The notes below the pieces were generated by a model. The model was not told the DNA's origin. It ran no database searches and saw only the letters and a list, made by a program, of their open reading frames with translations. 27,748 nucleotides of DNA from Larix sibirica (Eukaryota > Streptophyta > Pinopsida > Pinales > Pinaceae), in assembly GCA_004151065.3 (NCBI GenBank), contig NWUY0300002720.1, positions 88,174 to 115,921 of the forward strand, written 5' to 3'. The first letter of the stretch is position 1, and each line of letters starts with the position of its first letter. The translations under genes and the position numbers were made by a program. Positions 20,022 to 27,748 of the stretch are shown piece by piece.

Positions 20022-21056
20022 TGAATCCTTTCATTCATCTTTGGTTGTGTTGAGACCAATTTTTTAGCCCCTTCCATAGGTGATTAGGGCAGTTTTATTG
20101 TTGTTGTTTTATGCTTGCGACTATCTGTTTGCATATATGTAACGTGGGCAAAAAGCTTCTATTGTTGCTTGTTGCTTGCTACTATTTGTTTACAGATAGG
20201 TCACCTAGGTGAAAACCCTGAGCTTTTCATTATGGCCATGAGCTACATTTGTTTTCTAGTTTTGTCTTTCAGTCGCACTTTTCACTAGTAAAAGCACAAT
20301 TCCTAGTCATGATTTTTCCTTAAAAAACCGCAGCTACGTTAAAAAACACAGTTTTTATTGCAATTCAATCGATTATTGCTTTGCTCTCTTTTGGATCGAT
20401 TCATATTCCTATTACAAATCGTCATTCCATTTCAGTTTTCTATTTGCAACCTTCTTTTTGTTGTATTGGTTGATTAGTGCTTTCAATTGGATGATGTGGG
20501 TAGAGAAAAGATTGTGAACTCTTAGTATGTATCGCTTTTAGGGTCCATTTTGGAGTTTTTGTTAGCTTATATTTTAGTTTCAATAAAATCCATTTTTTTA
20601 ATTAAGCCTTAGCTTATTTATGGGATTTGCTTAAAGCTACTTGTGTGGTTGGTTGAGAGCCTCATTTTTTGCTTCTTTGCAAAAATGTTTGAAATTAGCT
20701 AATCATTTTTACCTTTCACTAGAAAGAAAATAATATATTTTAGATATGTTAGTATCAATTGCTAGTATTTCTTGCATTGCACTAGTCCATTGCTAGTCCT
20801 TGCTTGGATTCGTTGTTCACTTGATAATTTAGAAGTTGTCCATTGCTCATTTAAGAAAGAAATAGATTTTGTTTCGAGAAAGAACATCTTCTGATTTTAG
20901 TGTTCATTTTAACTATCTTTCTTTACACTCTTTACTTTCAAGCATTTACATTTCGTTGCAATTTCATTTCTTGCTATACACACCACTTGTGCACACACCT
21001 TCACACCTTAAGTTCAACATCACTTGGTTCATGATCCCAAGTGGAGCCTAAAAATT
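20022..21056 (+). other. Long untranslated leader of the Ty3 element
   Basis: About 1 kb of T-rich sequence with no significant open frame lies between the primer-binding site and the first coding remnant. Long leaders are common in Tat-like elements. Confidence 0.5.
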
Positions 21057-21526
21057 AACCTCTAATTTAAACTCATTAAAATCTCCCACTCGATGGCTAA
21101 AGAACCTTTTAGTTAGGTTAGGACTATGGGGATATGCATCCAAATAATTTGTGATAGTCACTGACATTTGAGACATAGAGTTTGACCTTTTAAGGAACTT
21201 AAAATCCTTTATTTTAGTGTGGTTTATGACCAGTTTGGAAACAAGCATTCCCATTAGAGTGAATAATGCCAAGGTTGGAACCAGAGGTTTGGTCAATCAT
21301 TTAGGTACCTACCTGTGTGTCTCTCACATTAGGGAGGGAATTGATGCAAATAGCAGTATTCCAACTAGAGTTGCTCCTAACATCATACTCTATAATTATC
21401 TCATTCGCACCTTCACTCGCTTTGTGGAGTTGACATCCCATCAAGTTAAGTGTTTGGAATGCCCTTATTTGGCTTTCTACTTCTCTATCAACAATGGATG
21501 TCACTGCCACTTGTTGGCGAAGATTT
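21057..21526 (+). pseudogene. Extra ORF remnant between leader and gag
   Basis: Coding-like sequence appears before gag: SLKSPTRWLKNLLVRLGLWG near 21072, then, after stops and a shift, 103 codons open at 21217-21525 with VNHLGTYLCVSHIREGID and a Cys/His-rich tail (CLECPY, NNGCHCHLL). I do not recognise a domain. The position matches the additional ORF known upstream of gag in Tat/Ogre-type elements. Stops show it is inactive. Confidence 0.45.
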
Positions 21527-22125
21527 GAGAAAGTATTTTATTTTTTACCTTCTTTTTTTATAGCTCTCCTTCTAGGACTAATGGGTGTTTTTCTTTCTAG
21601 GGCGTTCATTTTTTATATTAGTTATTTGCTTGGTTAGATCACTTGTCACGCCGACTTGGCACTTGTTGTTTAATTAAGTAATCATTTAGAATTAATGTGG
21701 TTTATTTAAGCTCCCTTTTATTAGTCCTATGTAGAGTTGTCGAGGTAGTGATTATTCCTCTGTGTCAAGATTGCTCCTCTGAGGTACTCTATACCACTTT
21801 GAGGTTTATCCCCCCTCTATAGGATTCTTAGCCAGACTATTAGTCCAACTTAGAATGTGAGGACTAAACAACTTCCCCCCTCCTTTAGTTCCCCTTCAAA
21901 ATCATCGTATTTGGGGTTCTCATAGCCCAGATCACCACCTTCACCAAGGGGCTCTCACCCTCTTGGGAACCCAACAATTAACATGTTTGGTGTTATCCTG
22001 GCCCCAACCTCTGGTGGAGGTACTAATGGTGGTGGAAACCTTGGAGGTAATCCATCTGGTGGAAACACCAACTAAAATCTTTGTTTTGGCCCCATTAGAA
22101 ATGACCCATATGTGGATTCAAATGC

Positions 22126-22690
22126 CTAGCAAATTACCTTCAAACATCCTCCCAAGTTTGAAGGTAAAGTAGGATAGGATCTTTCTAACCATATCATGTC
22201 CTTCCATCTATGGTGTTCATATAATAGCATCATGGAGGAATCCATCCATTTGTGTTTATTCCGAAGAACCCTTACTATAGTAGCAACAAAGTGGTATATT
22301 ATGCAACCCTCTATGATATATCCCAATTTTGTGTCCTTAGCTTCCACATCTCTCACCTTTTTCCCATTTACCTATATGTTGAAAAGATTGCATCGAGATC
22401 CGTTTATTGTGTCATCAGACAATGATTATCCATATCACAAACCATATCCATGAGTGGCAAAGATGAAGGATTCTTTGCAAGTTCCAGTTGGATGACTGTA
22501 TCTTCCACGATTGGTTCTTGAATTAATTATTGTCAGCCATAGCCAAGGATGTCGATTTTAATTGACCACAATCGAAAGAGGAGGCCATCTTGAAGGCTTA
22601 GCATTATGATCTCATTTATGCTTATTCTAGTTACCTAGATTCTATTCTCCCTATTGCACCCCATAGTGACTCCTCGCATGGGGATTTGTC
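22126..22690 (+). pseudogene. gag capsid-domain remnant
   Basis: The core of a Ty3 gag is visible. A start like KHPPKFEGK is followed by a stop at 22175-22177, then NHIMSFHLWCSYNSIMEES with LFRRTLTIVATKWY (about 22190-22300), the usual retrotransposon gag-domain pattern (L-F-x-R-T-L-T-x-x-A-x-x-W-Y). Beyond 22450 further gag-like residues (EEAILKA, DLIYAY) continue in other frames. Gag forms the intracellular particle that packages element RNA. The premature stop and shifts make it non-functional. Confidence 0.75.
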
Positions 22691-24000
22691 GGGGGCATCC
22701 CAGTTTGGGAATGGTGTGATTGGTTCCATAGAATCCACACCAAATACATACAACCAACTACCCACCTCCATGAGCATTTATTCTTGTGGTGATCCCATTA
22801 GTGTTGAGAACTCTCATTTGAGGCAACCTTCTTTATTATCCTCTTGATCCTCTTCACTCATCCTTTAATGCAAGAATGAGTACCTCTTACTCGACTCCTC
22901 TTCATGCTCCCCATGTCAACAACCCGACGTGTAGTAGTTTTATGTGTGGTAGTGATTCTACAACATATGTGGCATGAGCAATCATTAACCTTCATTGCCC
23001 ATTTCATGGCCCTCTATCAGGACCTCCAATACAACAACAACCTCAACCTCTCCCTTTTCCTCAAGAGCAGGTTTATGCCCAACAAAACATGTTCGCTACG
23101 CATGTGCCCAATAACCAAAATGTGAAGCCTAATCCAAATAAGAAGAAGAATAAGGGGAGGAACAAAGGAAACAACTAGAACAAGGAAGGTGGAGGCCAAT
23201 CCCCTAACCCTCTTGGAAATACTGGAGGTAACCCCAAGCCTACAAATCAGGATCGTAATAAACTTGCCAAGCAAGGTAAGAACCCCCAGTTACAAACTAA
23301 TCATTAGTGTTCCTTTTGCAGAGTCAACATTGTCTGCATCTTTCCAGATCTCGCTAGTTATGGGATGAGGCTAATAAATGTGAAGTATACAACATATCTC
23401 ACAGTCAAAATGGTGCTCCATCTCATCACCCTACCACTTCTAATTAATGTTATTGTATAACCCATTCCCACCATAAGGGGTTGACACATCACAGTAGTGA
23501 TTTGTTATCCCATTCAACTATTTATGTTGAGTCATCCTGATTATCCTTCCTTTCATAATACCTTCATGACCTTTGTTAATGTCAACCCGCGGACACAACA
23601 TAATCAATATGGCATACCAGTCGAACACGTTAATTTTGATAAGGACAAGGATTGAATCCTATCAAAAAAACCCTTACACCTACTTCGGTATAATGCATAA
23701 CCTCCTCTAAAGGTCCCTTATATTCCTTTGCATTCCATTGCCCATAACCCAAATGCTAGAGTTGTAGATGATTTATCTCAATCTCCCACAACCATGTCTA
23801 CCTTGGAAATTCTCCAGAATTGTCACGTGCAACGCAAGTCTCTCTTGGAAATTCTCCAAAATTGTCACGTGCAATGCAAGTCTCTCTTGATTGCCTTAAG
23901 TGGGATAGATCCTTCTAATGCTCGTCCGATGACATTTGATTTAGACCAAGTTTAACCTTGCATACCTTCTTTAGTCGCCTTCTAGTTTTCTATCACAATC
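22691..24000 (+). pseudogene. gag C-terminal, basic linker and damaged knuckle
   Basis: A Gln/Pro/Asn-rich and Lys-rich linker (QQQPQPLPFPQEQVYAQQN, then NPNKKKNKGRNKG, about 23030-23165) precedes CSFCRVN at about 23311. That last motif looks like a zinc knuckle that has lost its His. A further coding-like block with FMTFVNVN (about 23563) follows. Within it, 23803-23832 and 23848-23880 contain a tandem repeat of LEILQNCHVQ. Stops are scattered throughout. Confidence 0.5.
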
Positions 24001-24430
24001 AAGATGTTGATTATTCATTGATGAAAGCGCTTCCACTTATGTCATGTCAACCCACATCTGGAAGAAGTTAGGGTCCCCTAAGTTGACCTTGTCCCCTGTG
24101 ATGTTATGGGAATATGATGTTAGACCTTCCTAAATGCAAGGCCTTCTCCAAAATGTTCCTATTGAACTAGCTAATAAGATGCTCCTGATTGATATCAAGG
24201 TTGTAGACACTTAGTTATATTACAATCTCGTCCTTGGTTGTAACTACATGTATGAAATGAAAGCGATTGCTTCCACTATGTTTAGACTCATGATGTCCCC
24301 TCGTAATGGAAAGATCGTTTTGCTTGATGAACTTACTTACCACGATCCCAAGGGGTTGATTAGCCTTGATAATGTCCTGTCAACATTTGAGGGTACTCTC
24401 TTTATGCCTTCATTTATTGGAGTCAATGCT
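24001..24430 (+). pseudogene. Aspartic protease-domain remnant
   Basis: DESASTYVMSTHIWKKLGSP at about 24020-24080 has the place and shape of the retroviral-type active site, where a D-[ST]-G/A motif is followed by a hydrophobic run. Further on, LLIDIKVVDT then YYNLVLGCNYMYEMKAIAS (about 24190-24270) matches the second half of the fold. The catalytic motif is altered (Asp-Glu-Ser-Ala) and stops interrupt it, near 24136 and 24212. In living elements this enzyme cuts the Gag-Pol polyprotein. Confidence 0.65.
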
Positions 24431-25590
24431 GGAATATTCCAAGATGCCTATATACTTGGAACCTTTTCAAAGCCTCCACTTATTACCATTCAAGAGGACA
24501 TTTTAGACTTATTCACTATTACCCTTGAGAAACTCGATACTCAACAACAAAATTACCCAACTCCTAGCCCTTTGGCAAGACATCCATGGACGAGATTGCC
24601 TATCCACCAAGTTCTGTTCCTCTTCCTCCCCTCCGGGATTATTGGAACCCTTGTGATGGTTACTCTCAACCTCCCAGGGCTTACTTTAGGCCTCCCTACC
24701 TTGTACCTAATGCCACCAAATCCTCAGCCCACCCCTCGTGTCATTCTCACTCCTATTCAATTGGTTAGTACTTCTCATGCCCCACCACCCATGGTTATGT
24801 AGGAGGATACAACTTTCACCCAACCTCCTCCCAAAAAGAAGGTTCATGGAAAAACCAAGAACGTGGCATATCAATCTACCCTAGACACAACCATGAAATC
24901 CACTTGTACAACGCCTCTCAGGACTCCTACACCATGTGCCATCTGCAATATTTTGGGTCATGCCACCCCTCAATGTCTAAAGTTGCCTTCTTTGTGTAGT
25001 CATATTCACACATAGGACAAGACGATTGATATGAACACCCTTGTCGTTCAAATAACTCTCCCTGGCATTGTGAAACAAAGAAATAAGGAATTTCATACTA
25101 ACCATCTATATGTGTTGTATGGCATCTACAACCACTATTCTCACCATTGTGCGGATCTCCAATAGTTTCATGCAACATTGGATGATCTTCGATGTAGATT
25201 CTTAGAACCTCAATTCAACATCATCAGAGAGGTTCCTCTACTCAAACAACCACATGAAGGAATGACTTATATTTATTACATTTCTTCATCAGGCGAGTCA
25301 TCCTCTTCAACCCCTTCCACATCTGCATTACCACCGATAGTGTTGCACCTTGATGACCTTTCTATTTCTACCTTTTGAAGCGATGAGGAAATCCTCAAAG
25401 CACTCGTTGATCCCAAGTTCCCATGGGATGACATGCACCATTGTGCGTATTTCCTCCCATGGGAACGCCCTTGCATGGGTGAGTTTTCTAACCAATTCTC
25501 CATTGAATCAAAATATTTTATCCTTTTCGCGCATATTTATTGGTTCAAAAATTTAATCCCTGCTCCAGATGCCTTTGAGGAGGGAAATAT
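24431..25590 (+). pseudogene. Protease-RT spacer with a CCHC zinc knuckle
   Basis: A Pro-rich spacer (24580-24800) leads to a perfect CCHC knuckle, CAICNILGHATPQC, at 24935-24976 (C-x2-C-x4-H-x4-C). A second knuckle about 150 bases later keeps its shape (YGIYNHYSHHCADL), but both leading Cys codons read as Tyr (TAT, one step from TGT). A Ser-rich stretch follows (about 25286-25330), then sequence leading into reverse transcriptase. Knuckles normally sit at the end of gag, before the protease, so the position is unusual. Confidence 0.6.
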
Positions 25591-26920
25591 GACTAACATC
25601 TTTCTCACTACTAAAGTGGAAATTTCAATTAAGCTTGGTGTCACCAATAACATCTTGTTTAGTGCTTCTTGCACTCACGAGGAAGTTGCAGCCTATAAAT
25701 CCCTTTTTCAATATTTTTGTTATGTCTCTACCTAGTCTTATGTTGAAATGCTAGGACTTGACCTCGCCATAGTAGAACATTACATTAACACTTGGCCAAA
25801 CATCAGACCTTTGCGCCAAAAGCAGAGGACAATCCACCCTTCCAAAGCTCTAGTTGTCAAATACGAAATCAAGAACTTCATAATGCAAGTTTCATTTACT
25901 AGATTGCCTACTCCACATGGGTATCCAACCACTTCCTAGTTAGCGAGAAGTAAGGCACCATTTGCATCTACATTGATTCTCGTTATTTAAATAAAACTTG
26001 TCCCAAAGACAACTCCCCACCCCCTTTATTGACCAAATCATCGATGGATGTGATGGCCACTAGTTTCTATCTTGCATGGATGGTTTCTCGGGGTACAATC
26101 AGATTCAAATTTGTCCTCGAGGTCAGTATAAAATTGCATCCATCATGCCTTGGGGGACCTTTTCCTATTGAGTCATGCCATTCGGACTTAAGAACATTGG
26201 ATGGACTATTTTCATGACATGATTGATATAATTCTAACATATTTAGATGGAATTACGTCTTGTTCAAAGAAAAGCTTGCAACATGCATAACATCTTCACA
26301 AAGTTTTCCTTGGGTATCGTGGGTATAACATTTGCTTGAACCCTCTTAAGTGCGTATTTTGCGTTCATGTTGGCCAATTGTTAGGATTTATTATTTCCAA
26401 ACAAGGGATCGTTATTGATTCTTTGAAGTTTCAAGCCATTCTTGAACTCCCCCCTCCCAAGACTTTGTGTCAATTGCAAAGCCTTCAAGGTGAGGTGGAC
26501 TTCTTGTGTCGCTTTATTCCATAATATGCCATGATTGTTCACATATTCTTGCGTTTTATTTGTTCCAACATCCCTTTTGTATGGGACGAGCAAGCACATG
26601 CTTCCTTCGATGCCTTAAAATGTGCTCTTTCTTCGACACCCTTGATTAACCCCTCGAAATTTATAAAGGATTTCATCCTTTACCTCTTGGCCTCCAATTG
26701 TGTCATAGTCAGATTGCTCTTTCAGGAAGATGTTGACCACAAGGAACATGTCATATATTATGCTAGTAAGAATCTGTCTAGACCTTCTTTATATTACAAT
26801 CACGAGGATAAGCTAGCCTTAGCCATTGTGTCCTCAGCTCAAAAGATTTGTTATTATATTTTCTTCAACAAAACGAAAGTCATTGCAAATTTGAACCCTA
26901 TGTTATACCTCTTGATTTGA
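25591..26920 (+). pseudogene. Reverse transcriptase / RNase H remnant
   Basis: Blocks appear in the order of Ty3 polymerases: ISIKLGVTNNILF (about 25627), LDLAIVEHYINTWPNIRPLR (about 25754), degenerate palm sequence, then LTYLDGITSCSKKS near 26235. There the catalytic Y-x-D-D box reads YLDG, so the second Asp is lost. Next are NPLKCVFCVHVGQLLGFIIS (26339) and LPPPKTLCQLQSLQG (26444), the connection region with PFVWDEQAHASFDALK (about 26573), and EHVIYYASKNLS with EDKLALAIV, which belong to the RNase H part. Stops at 26522-26524 and elsewhere, plus frame changes, prove inactivity. Confidence 0.85.
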
Positions 26921-27748
26921 CGTCTCCTTAAAGGAAAAGTTGCTAAATGGATTGTAATCCTCCAAGAGTATTACCTCAATTTTTCTAATCCCAATAGCAA
27001 GAAGGCTTTGGCCTTGGTGGATTTTATCTCTGACCTCGCTTCTAATGTCGCTTATCCCCCCATCAATGATGATCTCCTTGATGAACAATATTTGTTCACC
27101 ATTTATTTGGATGATCCTTGGTATGGGGACATTCTAGTCTATCTACACACTCAAAATTTTGAAACCCATCTCTCACAAGATGCTCATCAATGTCTTCCTC
27201 ACCAAGCTCCCTTTTACCTCCTCATTAGTGATGTCATATATTGGCAAGGAGTTGGAAATATCATGCAACGATGCCTCAATCTCAAGGACACCAAAAAAGT
27301 CTTAAATGATTGCCATAGTAGGGCGTGTGGAGACCACCTTGCAAGAACGGTCAACGCCTAAAAATCATTTACGCCTGTTATTTTTGGCTTAACTTATTCT
27401 CTGATTACATTGAGGCAATCAAATATTGTCAAAGCTACTAGTTATTCACCCCAACTGCAAGGAAGGCTCCTTCCCCTTTACACCCAGTCGTTACCATCAA
27501 TATATTTTGCAAATGGGCCATTGACTTCATGGAGTGTAAGCCTATGTCAGTTGGTAGTTGTAAGTACATGATTGTGGTTGTCGATTACTTTACCAAATTG
27601 GTCGAAGCCATGTTGACATATAATAACAATGTCTTCATTGCAGCACATTTCTGTTTCAACCATGTCATCACTGTGTTGACCACCTAACCAACTAGGTGGG
27701 CAACCATGTACCACGTGCCTTGAAGATGAGAAAGAAGTACCTAATGAA
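26921..27748 (+). pseudogene. Integrase N-terminal region and start of catalytic core
   Basis: ILQEYYLNFSNPNSKKALAL leads into DPWYGDILVYLHTQNF (about 27110) and VLNDCHSRACGDHL (about 27300). The last is the His half of the HHCC zinc-binding domain; of its Cys pair only one is left further on (IKYCQS). The core begins with WAIDFMECKPM (about 27514) and VVVDYFTKLVEAM (about 27571), which holds the first Asp of the D,D-35-E triad. Stops occur at 27359-27361 and beyond 27680, and the window ends before the remaining catalytic residues. Confidence 0.82.

Larger units (their letters stand above)
19300..27748 (+). mobile_element. Degenerate Ty3/gypsy LTR retrotransposon, Tat-like, truncated by the window
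   Basis: On the plus strand, in order: LTR end, primer-binding site (20004), a long leader with an extra ORF remnant, gag, protease, a CCHC knuckle, reverse transcriptase/RNase H, and integrase, which is cut off at 27748. Order, size and motifs fit plant Ty3/gypsy elements of the Tat group, which often have long leaders and an additional ORF. Stops and frame changes occur in every domain, so the copy cannot be autonomous. No 3' LTR lies in the window, so insertion age cannot be estimated from LTR divergence. Lineage assignment rests on remembered motifs. Confidence 0.85.

Noticed and set aside
24248-24802. 184-codon forward ORF as a host gene
   Set aside because: It continues the protease domain of the Ty3 element and its Pro-rich spacer, so it is part of the retroelement.

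Overview
The window looks like nuclear DNA of a seed plant. A gymnosperm is my best guess, because the sequence is AT-rich, genes are sparse and the retroelements are old and heavily mutated, but nothing here fixes the species. Intron-containing exons, GT-AG splice sites, plant-type LINE and Ty3 (Tat-like) elements and a plant CW-type zinc-finger family all agree with a plant origin.

The only gene I can reconstruct is on the minus strand, 13.1 kb down to 7.47 kb. It encodes a plant CW-domain protein, a predicted nuclear reader of histone H3 lysine-4 methylation. Eight exons join in one continuous reading frame to the stop codon at 7466-7468. They hold a conserved N-terminal exon (12590-12661), the CW domain (split by the intron at 11415-11595), a low-complexity basic linker, and the conserved helical C-terminal region. 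Two things are odd. The coding first exon is almost completely deleted. The long middle exon(s) expected between the N-terminal exon and the CW exon are not present.

A second, decayed copy of the same gene's 5' part lies at 1-2160, also on the minus strand. It has a frameshifted exon 1 with a lost splice donor, and a shifted, stop-containing exon 2. The two copies are therefore a tandem pair, about 5 kb apart, and the left one runs out of the window at base 1.

The 5' region of the right-hand gene is rearranged. A segment at 13127-13331 is repeated at 17524-17849, directly after the single ambiguous base (N, 17523). Between them lie about 1 kb of unassigned DNA and an array of about three degenerate 1.15-kb repeats (14393-17470). 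This is either a real promoter disruption or an assembly join.

From 18.4 kb onward the window is transposon debris on the plus strand. It holds a LINE reverse-transcriptase remnant (18407-19290) and then a long, inactivated Ty3/gypsy element of Tat-like type (about 19300 to beyond the window end): LTR end, primer-binding site, an extra leader ORF remnant, gag, protease, a CCHC knuckle, RT/RNase H and the start of integrase. No 3' LTR is in the window. I found no tRNA, rRNA or CRISPR features.
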